11,227 nucleotides of DNA from an uncultured Dorea sp. (GCA_900550865.1 URTM01000046.1:1-11227); one strand, 5' to 3'; counted from the stretch's first letter, positions 1-6,930 are shown. Program-made: numbers and translations. Notes: a model not told the origin generated them from the letters alone.

Positions 1-509
1 TTTTCCCAGATAAAGCTGCACTCATCCCTGTCTTCTGCGATCACCTGATTACCCAGAATTTCTCTGTACTTATATTCTGTATTAAAATCAAAGATAAAGA
101 TTCCCTGCGGATCCAGATAATTATTGACCAGGGAGAATACTTCCTGTAGTTCATTTTTATCTGTTACATAATTTACACAGTCACATACACTGACGATGGC
201 TCTCACTGTTCCATACAATTCGAACTCCTGCATATTCTGTAACAGATAGAGAATATCATGTCCGCTCTCAATGCGCTTCTCCATTGCAATTTCCAGCATG
301 TCCTCGGAATTATCCACCCCGATCATATCATATCCTTTTTCTGCCAGCAGTTCCGTCATGCTTCCGGTTCCGCATCCCAGTTCCAGAACCAGTCCGTCTT
401 CCACTCCATATTCTTTTAATCTATCTTCCAGATAATCCGCCCATTCCTCATATGGCACATTATCCATGAATGTATCATAGACCTCGGCAAAACTTGTATA
501 TGCCTCCAT
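1..509 (-). CDS. Class I SAM-dependent methyltransferase, 3' end cut by window edge
   Basis: The reverse-strand frame starts at ATG 509-507 behind a purine-rich AAGGAGGAGGAG ribosome binding site and stays open to the window edge, giving 169 residues with the C-terminus missing. The glycine-rich SAM-binding motif LELGCGTG lies at residues 42-49. It is followed by an acidic residue at the end of the second strand (GVDNSEDM, D66) and by a VSVCDCVNYV motif-IV-like strand and a FIFDFNT strand, the order expected of a Rossmann-fold class I methyltransferase. The substrate cannot be read from the sequence; relatives are small soluble enzymes of general or unknown specificity. It is divergent from a TetR regulator, so it may be a target of that regulator (inference). 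Family assignment is confident, function is not. Confidence 0.88.
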   Translation of the reverse strand, partial: MEAYTSFAEVYDTFMDNVPYEEWADYLEDRLKEYGVEDGLVLELGCGTGSMTELLAEKGYDMIGVDNSEDMLEIAMEKRIESGHDILYLLQNMQEFELYGTVRAIVSVCDCVNYVTDKNELQEVFSLVNNYLDPQGIFIFDFNTEYKYREILGNQVIAEDRDECSFIWE

Positions 510-548
510 CTCCTCCTCCTTATAAATCCTTGCATATTTAACATTTCT

Positions 549-577
549 ATTATATCTGCTATCAGTAAAAAAGGCAA
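549..577 (-). promoter_or_regulatory. Promoter of the methyltransferase gene
   Basis: Reading the reverse strand, a TTGCCT -35 box (577-572) and a perfect TATAAT -10 box (554-549) are separated by exactly 17 nt. The -10 ends 39 bp upstream of the methyltransferase start codon, leaving a short leader with a strong ribosome binding site. It is back-to-back with the regulator promoter at 610-638. Confidence 0.7.
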
Positions 578-596
578 CGCAGAAAATATGACCATT

Positions 597-615
597 AGTC
601 AATTTATTTTTGACT
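597..615. promoter_or_regulatory. Candidate operator: inverted repeat over the TetR gene -35 box
   Basis: AGTCAA (597-602) and TTGACT (610-615) form a perfect 6-bp inverted repeat with a 7-nt AT-only centre. The right arm is itself the -35 hexamer of the rightward promoter, and the left arm is about 20 bp upstream of the leftward -35 box. The placement between divergent genes fits a repressor site, the usual arrangement for TetR-family autoregulation. Binding by this particular regulator is inferred. Confidence 0.4.
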
Positions 616-638
616 TCTTATCTGCAATTTGTTATACT
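610..638 (+). promoter_or_regulatory. Promoter of the TetR-family regulator gene
   Basis: A TTGACT -35 box (610-615) and a TATACT -10 box (633-638) are separated by 17 nt, close to the housekeeping sigma consensus. The -10 lies about 100 bp upstream of the regulator start codon, giving an AT-rich untranslated leader in which I see no riboswitch-like structure. Confidence 0.7.
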
Positions 639-741
639 TATTTTATTGAATATATTATTCTAATATCTTGTTCGAATGAATTTTATATAATGAATTAAGA
701 ACTGTAGATTTAAGAATTTCAAGAAGGAAGTCTGATTACTC

Positions 742-1344
742 ATGGGAAGAGTCGAAGAAAACAAAAAAAAGAAAAAAGAAGCGCTCTTTCGCACCGCATA
801 TGAATTATTTACCACAAAAGGAATTAATTCAACTGCCATTTCCGACATTGTTGAAAAGGCTGGTGTAGCGAAAGGAACGTTCTATCTATATTTCAAGGAC
901 AAATATGATATCAAAAACAAGCTGATCGCACATAAAACAAAAGAACTGTTCGATCATGCTGCCATTGCACTGGAAAATTCCGGCATCACCGGTCTGGAAG
1001 ATCAGCTTGTCTTTATTATCGATGACATCATTAATATTCTGGTCAACAACAAGCCATTGCTGAATTTCATTTCTAAAAATCTTGTAATGGGTGCCTTAAA
1101 GTCTGCTTTCTGGTCAGAAGAAGAATCCGACAAGATCTTTTATGAAAGATATCTTGAACTGGTAGAAGCCGACACCTATAATTATAAAGATATTGACATC
1201 ATGCTGTTCACGATCCTGGAACTGGCAGGTTCTACCGGATACAACTCCATTCTCTTTGAAGAGCCGGTATCTATCGAAGAATACAAGCCATTCCTGTACC
1301 GTACAGTCCGCCTGATCATCCAGAGCCACCGTAAGGAAGCTTAA
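742..1344 (+). CDS. TetR/AcrR family transcriptional regulator
   Basis: This 200-residue protein has the size and layout of a TetR-family repressor. The N-terminal DNA-binding domain spans about residues 10-58. It has a lysine-rich leading helix, then a helix-turn-helix with TAISDIVEKA (31-40), the turn GVAKG and the recognition helix TFYLYF (46-51), which matches the TetR signature closely. Residues 60-200 are helical and would form the ligand-binding and dimerisation domain, too variable to predict an inducer. The ATG at 742 is preceded by AAGGAAG at a slightly long 11-nt spacing; no better in-frame start is seen. It is divergent from a methyltransferase gene and has its own promoter with an inverted repeat over the -35 box, so autorepression and control of the methyltransferase are plausible (inferred). 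Confidence 0.92.
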   Translation: MGRVEENKKKKKEALFRTAYELFTTKGINSTAISDIVEKAGVAKGTFYLYFKDKYDIKNKLIAHKTKELFDHAAIALENSGITGLEDQLVFIIDDIINILVNNKPLLNFISKNLVMGALKSAFWSEEESDKIFYERYLELVEADTYNYKDIDIMLFTILELAGSTGYNSILFEEPVSIEEYKPFLYRTVRLIIQSHRKEA

Positions 1345-1353
1345 CATCGCTAT

Positions 1354-1384
1354 ACAGAGAACTTGCCACCGGCAACTTCTCTGT
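1354..1384. terminator. Hairpin between convergent genes, possible terminator without a U-tract
   Basis: ACAGAGAA (1354-1361) pairs with TTCTCTGT (1377-1384). One C-C mismatch inward, TTGCC (1363-1367) pairs with GGCAA (1371-1375) around the loop ACC. The stem follows the regulator stop codon by 9 bp and sits 55 bp beyond the 3' end of the convergent editing-hydrolase gene, the right place to end both transcripts. Neither strand has a run of T directly after the stem, so intrinsic termination is uncertain. It may instead be a 3'-end stabilising stem. Confidence 0.45.
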
Positions 1385-1438
1385 CATATCCAGTTATTTT
1401 ACGAATACTGAAGAATCTTTTCTATTTCTTACAACCGG

Positions 1439-2593
1439 CTACTGATACTGCGCAACTGCTTCTTTCACGGCTGCTTCCGTTCCTTTTATGGACCCCTGGA
1501 CCATCTCCGGCTTTCCGCCGCCGCGTCCTTCTAATGTACTGTTTAACGTTTTACTGATTGAACGGACATCTTCACTTCTGCTTCCGATCACATACCGGTA
1601 ACCATCTGCATCCGTTCCGGCAAATACCGCACAGATGACCGCACCCTTATCCAGCAGTTGGTTCATCATCTCTCTCGGAAGATTTCCCGATAAAGAATCA
1701 TCAAATACTGTTACGATCTTCTCATCTACCGGAATCTCTGCCACACGGAACTCCAGAAGCTTCTGCTGCAGTTCTGCGATCTGGCTCTTCATACGTGTCT
1801 GCTCATCTTTCAGTCTGCCGACAGCTTCTGCCACTTCATACTCTTTTGCACATAACAGTGCCGAGATTTCTTTTGTCATGGTATCCTTTTTCTCATAGTC
1901 TCTCATGGCTCGTCTTCCGCAAAGCATTGTAATACGCTCGCCGCCTTTATAATTGACCATGCTTACCAGCTTAATGGCTCCGATCTCGCCGGTCGTCTTC
2001 ACATGTGGCGCACAGCATGCACACACATCATATCCTGGGATCTTCACGATACGGACCTGGCCTTCAATCTCAATTTTACTGCGGTAATCCATGTCTTTCA
2101 GCTCTTCTTTGGACGGATACAGGACCTCAATCTCCAGATCCTGGTATACCGCTTCATTGGCTGCTGCCTCAATCTCTTTTAACTGTTCTCTGCTGATCGG
2201 ACCGTCAAAATCCATGGTACAGTAGTCGGCTCCCAGATGGAAACCGACATTATTATAGCCAAATCTTTCATGCACAATACCGGACACTATATGTTCTCCT
2301 GTATGCTGCTGCATCTTCTCAAAGCGTTCTTTCCAGTTGATCTTACCGGACACTGTACTTCCCACTTCCAGCGGTGCAGTTGTATAATGATAGATCACAT
2401 CGTCCTTTTCATGCACATCTGTAACTTTCACATCTCCAAGAACGCCCGTATCCGCATACTGGCCGCCGCCTTCCGGGAAGAATACCGTCTGATCCAATAC
2501 CACACGGTAACCGTCTTTTGCTTCTTCACAGGAAATTACTTTTGCTGTAAATTCGGTTCTGTGACTGTCCTCATAAAATAATTTCTCTGTCAT
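1439..2593 (-). CDS. AlaX-type alanyl-tRNA editing hydrolase (long form with DHHA1 domain)
   Basis: The 384-residue protein resembles the editing half of alanyl-tRNA synthetase without the catalytic aminoacylation core. The N-terminal beta-barrel carries FFPEGGGQYADTG at 38-50. The zinc-binding editing site is complete: HTGEH (H97, H101) and CACCAPH (C193, H197). A coiled-coil-like stretch at about 232-282 leads to a DHHA1-type C-terminal domain ending in the glycine-rich GRGGGKPEMVQG (357-367). Long AlaX proteins act in trans to deacylate Ser- or Gly-tRNA(Ala) made in error by AlaRS. The ATG at 2593 lies 5 bp after the argS stop, with GTAGGA as a weak ribosome site overlapping that stop, so translation is probably coupled. 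The argS rather than alaS neighbourhood is notable. Confidence 0.9.
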   Translation of the reverse strand: MTEKLFYEDSHRTEFTAKVISCEEAKDGYRVVLDQTVFFPEGGGQYADTGVLGDVKVTDVHEKDDVIYHYTTAPLEVGSTVSGKINWKERFEKMQQHTGEHIVSGIVHERFGYNNVGFHLGADYCTMDFDGPISREQLKEIEAAANEAVYQDLEIEVLYPSKEELKDMDYRSKIEIEGQVRIVKIPGYDVCACCAPHVKTTGEIGAIKLVSMVNYKGGERITMLCGRRAMRDYEKKDTMTKEISALLCAKEYEVAEAVGRLKDEQTRMKSQIAELQQKLLEFRVAEIPVDEKIVTVFDDSLSGNLPREMMNQLLDKGAVICAVFAGTDADGYRYVIGSRSEDVRSISKTLNSTLEGRGGGKPEMVQGSIKGTEAAVKEAVAQYQ

Positions 2594-2598
2594 TTTTC

Positions 2599-4365
2599 CT
2601 ACATCCTCTCCGGTGCTTCAAATCCAAGTACGTCGATACAAGCTTCCAGTACATCCTTCGTCACTTTCAGAAGCGCAATATAACTCTTCTGTTTTCCGGC
2701 ATCTTCTTCTGCCAGAATCTTTGTCTCATGATAAAAGCGATTGAATGCATTGGCAAGATCATAAATGTATGCACAGATCTTATGCGGTGCAAGATCCTGG
2801 AATGCATTCGCCATCACATCATTATATTTTGCAGCTTCCAGCATCAGAGCTTTTTCACAATCCGCATATGCTTCCTGTACTTTCAGTCCATCCAGGCTAT
2901 TTCCCTGTGACTGGTATTTATTCAGGATCGATTTGATACGTACAATTGTATACAGAATGTACGGACCGGTATTTCCTTCAAAGGAAGTAAATCTGTCTAC
3001 GTCAAATACATAATCTTTTGATGCCTGGTTTGACAGATCTCCGTATTTAATTGCTGCCATTCCGATGAGTTTTGCTGTCTGTTTTGCTTCTTCTCCCTCG
3101 ATAGAATGATTTTCAGAGATTTTCTCATACATCTTCTCTGTAATCTCTGAGATCAGTGTCTCCAGACGCATTACCCCGCCTTCTCTTGTCTTGAACGGCT
3201 TGCCATCTTTTCCATTCATGGTACCGAAACCTAAGAATTTCAGTTCTGTTTCCGCAGGAACGATTCCTGTCTTCTTTGCGGCACGGAACACTTGTGTAAA
3301 ATGCAGTTCCTGACGCTTATCCACCACATAGGCAACCTTGTCCGGATGATAATCCTGTACACGTTGCACCAGTGTGGCAAGATCTGTTGTTCCATAAAGA
3401 GATGCTCCGTCTGATTTCTGGATCATGCAAGGCGGAATCTCTTTGGTATCTGTCTCTTCCTGCACATCAATCACCAGTGCTCCCTGGTCTTCATGTGCAA
3501 ATCCTTCTTTCTTCAGCCTCTCGATCATATCCGGGATGTATGCCTGGGCATCAGACTCCCCTTTCCAGAGATCAAAGCTTACATTCAGATTCGCATAATT
3601 TTTCTTAAGATCAGATACCGATACACGAATGATATGATTCCAGATCGCACGATATCCTTTATGCCCGTTCTGTAACAGATACGTCGCATGCAATGCATTC
3701 TCCCTGTATGTCTCATCTTCTTTTGCCTTACCGCTTGCTGTCGGATAGATCTCTTCCAGTTCGCTGATTGTAAATGGAGCCTCTTTTGGATATTCACCTT
3801 CAAACGCTTCATCAAAATATGGCAGTTCCGGCTTTCTTTCTTTCAATTCTGTGATGATCAGTCCCATCTGATATCCCCAGTCTCCAAGATGGATATCGCC
3901 AAGAACTTCATGTCCCATCTTTCTTGAGATGCGCTTTACGCTTTCTCCGATGATTGCCGAACGAAGATGTCCTACATGCAGCGGCTTTGCCACATTTGGT
4001 CCGCCATAATCCAGCACGATCATCTCCGGATGTTCTGTCTTCTCGATTCCGAGATTATCCGTCTCTTCCATCTGGTTCAGATAATCTGCAACAAATGCTT
4101 TCTTCAGTTTGATATTGATAAATCCAGGTTTTACAACCTCTACTTCCTCCATACATGCACTGTCCTTTAACAGGGCAACTACATCTTCTGCGATCATGAA
4201 CGGTGCTTTCTTGTAAGCTTTTGCTCCCGCCATTGCTCCGTTACACTGGTATTCGCAGAGATCCGGGCGGTTTGACAGTGTTACTTTTCCATAAGATCTG
4301 TCATATCCTGCTTTTTCGAATGCATCTGCAAGTTCTTCTGCAATATAATCAATGATTTTCTTCAC
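2599..4365 (-). CDS. argS: Arginyl-tRNA synthetase
   Basis: This class I aminoacyl-tRNA synthetase charges tRNA-Arg with arginine in the cytoplasm. In the form starting at GTG 4365 it has 588 residues, normal for the family. The N-terminal domain contains SNRPDLCEYQCNGAMAGAKA, typical of ArgRS. The ATP-binding HIGH motif reads HVGH within PNVAKPLHVGHLRSAIIG (about residue 130). DIHLGDWGYQMG and the TGPYILYTIVRI region at the start of the anticodon-binding domain also fit. The classical KMSKS lysine motif is not obvious, which is usual for this family. An ATG lies in frame at 4380, but the ribosome site GGAGGAG (4378-4372) sits directly on and after it, 6 nt before GTG 4365; GTG gives the N-terminus MKKIIDYI. 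It follows the membrane-protein gene by 51 bp and is 5 bp from alaX, so the three are likely one operon. Confidence 0.97.
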   Translation of the reverse strand: MKKIIDYIAEELADAFEKAGYDRSYGKVTLSNRPDLCEYQCNGAMAGAKAYKKAPFMIAEDVVALLKDSACMEEVEVVKPGFINIKLKKAFVADYLNQMEETDNLGIEKTEHPEMIVLDYGGPNVAKPLHVGHLRSAIIGESVKRISRKMGHEVLGDIHLGDWGYQMGLIITELKERKPELPYFDEAFEGEYPKEAPFTISELEEIYPTASGKAKEDETYRENALHATYLLQNGHKGYRAIWNHIIRVSVSDLKKNYANLNVSFDLWKGESDAQAYIPDMIERLKKEGFAHEDQGALVIDVQEETDTKEIPPCMIQKSDGASLYGTTDLATLVQRVQDYHPDKVAYVVDKRQELHFTQVFRAAKKTGIVPAETELKFLGFGTMNGKDGKPFKTREGGVMRLETLISEITEKMYEKISENHSIEGEEAKQTAKLIGMAAIKYGDLSNQASKDYVFDVDRFTSFEGNTGPYILYTIVRIKSILNKYQSQGNSLDGLKVQEAYADCEKALMLEAAKYNDVMANAFQDLAPHKICAYIYDLANAFNRFYHETKILAEEDAGKQKSYIALLKVTKDVLEACIDVLGFEAPERM

Positions 4366-4371
4366 TTGTAT

Positions 4372-4378
4372 CTCCTCC
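4372..4378 (-). promoter_or_regulatory. Ribosome binding site that fixes the argS start at GTG
   Basis: On the reverse strand GGAGGAG (4378-4372) is followed after 6 nt by GTG at 4365. The first in-frame ATG (4380-4378) overlaps this site and has only a weak AAAAAGA upstream, so it cannot use it. The Shine-Dalgarno position therefore favours the GTG start. Confidence 0.75.
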
Positions 4379-4416
4379 ATTCATCTTTTTATGATATCCG
4401 ATATGTTCACAGTTAC

Positions 4417-5058
4417 TTAATTTCCTGTAGAATCTTCATATGCACGCTTCAGATCGTCCAGCGCCTCTCTTAAAAGCGCATCCGAATTTACCGCATTCTG
4501 ATAATCTTCATGCGTCTGATCCATCAGGGTCTGTACATCTTCATGTCCTGCGATCCGGTTGATATACGCCCGGATTTCTTCTTTTTTTACTTGCTGAGTT
4601 ATCTGGTAATTTCCCTGAGAATCTTTCGTGACATACAACGTTCCAAGTCCAGGAACCTCTGTATATATATCTTTGATCTTCATATCATATCTGACGAACG
4701 CCACATATGTATCTTTGTACTTTCCGGACTTTGTATAAATTTTGAAATGATCATACATTTCCACAAATTCCGTACCGGCTTTTTTATTCGTATAGTAATC
4801 TTCTACTTTCTTTATCATCTGTTCATTCGTCTCTTCTTTTAGTGGATTCGTTTGCATATTCTCGCAGCCGCCGTTTACCAGCACCACTTTTTCAGAACTG
4901 ACGAAATGCTCTGTCTTCTGTACTTTCTTTTCTTTCTCTCCGGTAAGTCCAAATCCGAGAACTCCTACAATCAGAACAAGCAGAAATAGGATCAGAATAA
5001 AGCCCCATCTTTTATACCCGTTCTGTTCTGTCGGGATCTCATGACCATTTGTTTCCAT
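4417..5058 (-). CDS. Uncharacterised single-pass membrane protein upstream of argS
   Basis: I do not recognise this 213-residue protein. It has a short polar N-terminus with lysine and arginine just before one hydrophobic helix (about residues 19-39, GFILILFLLVLIVGVLGFGL), then a charged extracytoplasmic-type region. The rest is a helix around 74-93, a beta-rich stretch with KYKDTYVAFVRYDMKIKD (113-130) and PGLGTLYVTKDSQGNYQI (136-153), and an acidic helical tail. This resembles the compact alpha/beta folds of small anchored extracytoplasmic proteins, but no family can be named. ATG 5058 is chosen over an in-frame ATG at 5109 because GGAGGG (5071-5066) lies 7 nt before it and the longer form would run into the tRNA gene. 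It lies between tRNA-Arg and argS, on the same strand. Confidence 0.8.
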   Translation of the reverse strand: METNGHEIPTEQNGYKRWGFILILFLLVLIVGVLGFGLTGEKEKKVQKTEHFVSSEKVVLVNGGCENMQTNPLKEETNEQMIKKVEDYYTNKKAGTEFVEMYDHFKIYTKSGKYKDTYVAFVRYDMKIKDIYTEVPGLGTLYVTKDSQGNYQITQQVKKEEIRAYINRIAGHEDVQTLMDQTHEDYQNAVNSDALLREALDDLKRAYEDSTGN

Positions 5059-5104
5059 AAGACTTCCCTCCATAGCACAATACCAGAAAATAGTAAAAAA
5101 AGTA

Positions 5105-5176
5105 CACACCCGGGCGGATTCGAACCGCCGCTCCCGCCTCCGGAGGGCGGTGCTCTATCCCCTGAGCTACGGGTGC
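5105..5176 (-). tRNA. tRNA-Arg (anticodon CCG)
   Basis: The reverse strand folds as a complete cloverleaf: acceptor GCACCCG (5176-5170) with CGGGTGT (5112-5106), D-arm GCTC/GAGC with an 8-nt loop, anticodon stem CCGCC/GGCGG around the loop CTCCGGA, a 4-nt variable loop, and T-arm GGCGG-TTCGAAT-CCGCC. The anticodon is CCG, which reads the arginine codon CGG. The first acceptor pair is G1-U72 rather than G-C, the discriminator is G73, and CCA is not encoded, so it must be added after transcription. Seven T residues (5101-5095) begin three bases after the discriminator. The gene sits directly upstream of a membrane-protein gene and argS. Confidence 0.93.
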
Positions 5177-5208
5177 GTATACAATTACCATATGAAATTG
5201 CCTTAGTA

Positions 5209-5237
5209 ATATTAACACATCTTTGAGACAAAGTAAA
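5209..5237 (-). promoter_or_regulatory. Promoter upstream of tRNA-Arg
   Basis: Reverse strand: TTTACT (5237-5232), a 17-nt spacer, then TAATAT (5214-5209) preceded by TGT, an extended -10 feature. The -10 ends 32 bp before the tRNA 5' end. The next possible -35 (TTGTCT, 5231-5226) pairs with a poorer -10. No other convincing promoter lies before the downstream membrane-protein and argS genes, so this may serve the whole cluster (inferred). Confidence 0.5.
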
Positions 5238-5267
5238 GGAAATGCTTCCCACTTTTCGGACATTTCC
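5238..5267 (-). terminator. Candidate terminator of the DUF5688 gene
   Basis: Reverse strand: GGAAATG (5267-5261) pairs with CATTTCC (5244-5238), and TCC/GGA extends the stem inward after an AG bulge. The stem is followed by TTTACTTTG. It lies 34 bp after the stop codon at 5301. The stem is modest and the T-run interrupted, so this is a tentative call. The downstream T-rich stretch overlaps the -35 box of the tRNA promoter. Confidence 0.4.
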
Positions 5268-5300
5268 CCTACTTTTTTCTACATTTTTCTTTTTTGGGTC

Positions 5301-6182
5301 TTACAGAGTCAGTTTACCTGTCTCACGATCATAATAATATGCCCGGTCTGAAAGCACTTCTTCCGCTTCTACCTGCGTCTCATTAATCTCTTCGATCAGG
5401 CTGCAGAGTTCTTCTTTATCCGGTGCTTCACTTTCTGCCACAATAATGGTCTCGTGTACACTGCTTGGAAGTACGAAGAAATTTTCTCCCACTTCACCGG
5501 CAATCTTTCTCAGACAATCCGGGTAGATCAGTGCCGATGCCCCGTAGCTGCGCACTTCATTGCTCAGAATATACATCTTTTCTGTCGGATTCTCCTCTGC
5601 TTCGAATCCCAGTAGTTCTTCGATCACCGTACGCATCGGTGCAAATTCGTACGGTAGTAATTCCTGGGTATTCTTACATGCCCGATAATAAAGATCCTCT
5701 TCCGCCACTTTCCACATCTCCATATGCTCCTTCCGGACCATCATAGATGCCATTCCACATTCATCCACTTCCAGCAATACATAATAGATAATTGCCAGAT
5801 CCAGATAATTTTTATGTGGGATCTCTTTTAAGAGCTCCTGGTTCTCTTTCCGTCCTATCAGGCGATATATGATCTTATCCTTTACAAATTCATAATCTTT
5901 TACCTTTTCGCCTTCTTCCCATGAATTCTGGAACCGGATCTTTTCATACAATTCCACAATATCTTTTGCAATCTGCTCCAATGGATACCCTCTTCTGAAC
6001 TGTTGAAAATATTCTTCCAGATAGATCGTCGGCGAAATATTGATACCTTTTTCCGAAATCATGATGCCGCTTCTCTTCACGCCATTATTTTTTACGTTGG
6101 TATGAACACTTACCGTCCTTTCTTCTTTCACCTCTTTCTTTACTTTTGTCTCTACTGCATGGATAAACTGAAAATATGTCAT
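5301..6182 (-). CDS. DUF5688 family protein
   Basis: This 293-residue soluble protein matches the layout of DUF5688, a family of unknown function frequent in Lachnospiraceae and often present in several copies per genome. Recognisable parts are the KNNGVKRSGIMI segment followed by NISPTIYLEEYFQQF (about 42-70), the PHKNYLDLAIIYYVLLEVDE segment, the EHMEMWKVAEEDLYYRA helix, NEVRSYGASALIYP, and the C-terminal VLPSSVHETII and INETQVEAEEVLSDRAYYYD segments. No signal peptide, membrane segment or catalytic motif is evident. ATG 6182 is preferred to an in-frame ATG at 6218 because GGAAGGAG (6195-6188) precedes it by 5 nt. It appears monocistronic, lying between the efp terminator and the tRNA promoter; I could not identify a clear promoter in the 120 bp upstream. 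Confidence 0.88.
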   Translation of the reverse strand: MTYFQFIHAVETKVKKEVKEERTVSVHTNVKNNGVKRSGIMISEKGINISPTIYLEEYFQQFRRGYPLEQIAKDIVELYEKIRFQNSWEEGEKVKDYEFVKDKIIYRLIGRKENQELLKEIPHKNYLDLAIIYYVLLEVDECGMASMMVRKEHMEMWKVAEEDLYYRACKNTQELLPYEFAPMRTVIEELLGFEAEENPTEKMYILSNEVRSYGASALIYPDCLRKIAGEVGENFFVLPSSVHETIIVAESEAPDKEELCSLIEEINETQVEAEEVLSDRAYYYDRETGKLTL

Positions 6183-6303
6183 AAAAACTCCTTCCATCCA
6201 GCAATATACAAAAATCATCTTGAAAACCTGCGGTGATACTACCGCCTGAGATAATAGAACATCTCCTGAATCGTTTCTGAAATATTATGGTATTTAGATT
6301 ATA

Positions 6304-6337
6304 AAAAAGCCCTGCACAAAATGCAAGGCTTTTTTTA
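6304..6337 (-). terminator. Rho-independent terminator of efp
   Basis: Reverse strand: GCC-T-TGCA pairs with TGCA-G-GGC (8 bp including one G-U) around a TTTTG loop, with a run of A before and a run of at least six T after the stem. It lies 29 bp beyond the efp stop codon. The flanking A-run would also give a U-tract on the plus strand, but no plus-strand gene reads into it. Confidence 0.88.
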
Positions 6338-6366
6338 TAAACTTTTGTTTAGAATTCTTACGAATC

Positions 6367-6930
6367 TTATGCTCTTGAAAGGTATGCTCCTGTACGAGTA
6401 TCAATCTTGATTGTCTCGCCCTGATCAACGAACAGTGGAACGTTAACCTTAGCACCTGTCTCAACGATAGCCGGCTTTGTAGCACCTGTAGCTGTGTTAC
6501 CTTTTACACCCGGCTCTGTCTCTGTTACAACTAATTCAACGCTGAGCGGCGGCTCGATTGCAAATGCATTTCCCTGATAGAAGCTGATTGATACTTCTTC
6601 ATTCTCTTTTACAAATTTCATAGAATCTGCTGCATCATCTGCACTGATCATGATCTGCTCGAATGTCTCATTGTCCATGTAGTTGTAGAACTCACCATCA
6701 TTATACAGATACTGCATTTTCTTTCTCTCGATGTGAGCCTGTTCAAATGTCTCTGTTGGACGGAATGTTGTCTCTACTACACCACCGTCGATAATATTTT
6801 TCATTTTAACACGCACGAACGCTGCACCTTTACCAGGTTTTACATGCATGAAATCGATAACCTGACATACTTTTCCGTCAACTTCGATTGTTACACCATT
6901 ACGGATGTCTCCTGCTGAAACTTTAGCCAT
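6367..6930 (-). CDS. efp: Translation elongation factor P
   Basis: EF-P binds the ribosome near the E site and relieves stalling at polyproline stretches. The 187-residue protein has the usual length and three-domain layout. The KOW-like N-terminal domain starts MAKVSAGDIRNGVTIEVDGK. The loop tip reads KPGKGAAFVRVK with K34, the position modified by lysylation or other groups in many bacteria. The C-terminal OB domain reads VELVVTETEPGVKGNTATGATKPA and ends VPLFVDQGETIKIDTRTGAYLSRA, a highly conserved ending. ATG 6930 is chosen over an in-frame ATG at 6960 because AAGGAGG (6945-6939) precedes it by 8 nt and EF-P begins at this methionine. No modification enzyme gene (epmA-like or ymfI-like) is visible in the window, so the modification of K34 is unknown. 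It has its own promoter and terminator. Confidence 0.98.
   Translation of the reverse strand: MAKVSAGDIRNGVTIEVDGKVCQVIDFMHVKPGKGAAFVRVKMKNIIDGGVVETTFRPTETFEQAHIERKKMQYLYNDGEFYNYMDNETFEQIMISADDAADSMKFVKENEEVSISFYQGNAFAIEPPLSVELVVTETEPGVKGNTATGATKPAIVETGAKVNVPLFVDQGETIKIDTRTGAYLSRA

Noticed and set aside
2237..2581. Open frame of 114 codons on the plus strand inside the alaX gene
   Set aside because: It is antisense to a well-conserved enzyme, has no ribosome site and no recognisable protein features; other plus-strand frames inside argS (2728-4170) fail for the same reason.
4366..4416. Possible T-box riboswitch before argS
   Set aside because: Only 51 bp separate the upstream stop from the GTG start, too short for a T-box, and no terminator stem is present.
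4992..5263. Reverse- and plus-strand frames of 61-86 codons across the tRNA gene
   Set aside because: They read through the tRNA-Arg cloverleaf and the flanking promoter; the RNA gene explains the sequence better.
6230..6245. GCGGT/ACCGC stem upstream of the DUF5688 gene
   Set aside because: Only 5 bp with a 6-nt loop and no T-run; too weak to call a terminator or riboswitch.
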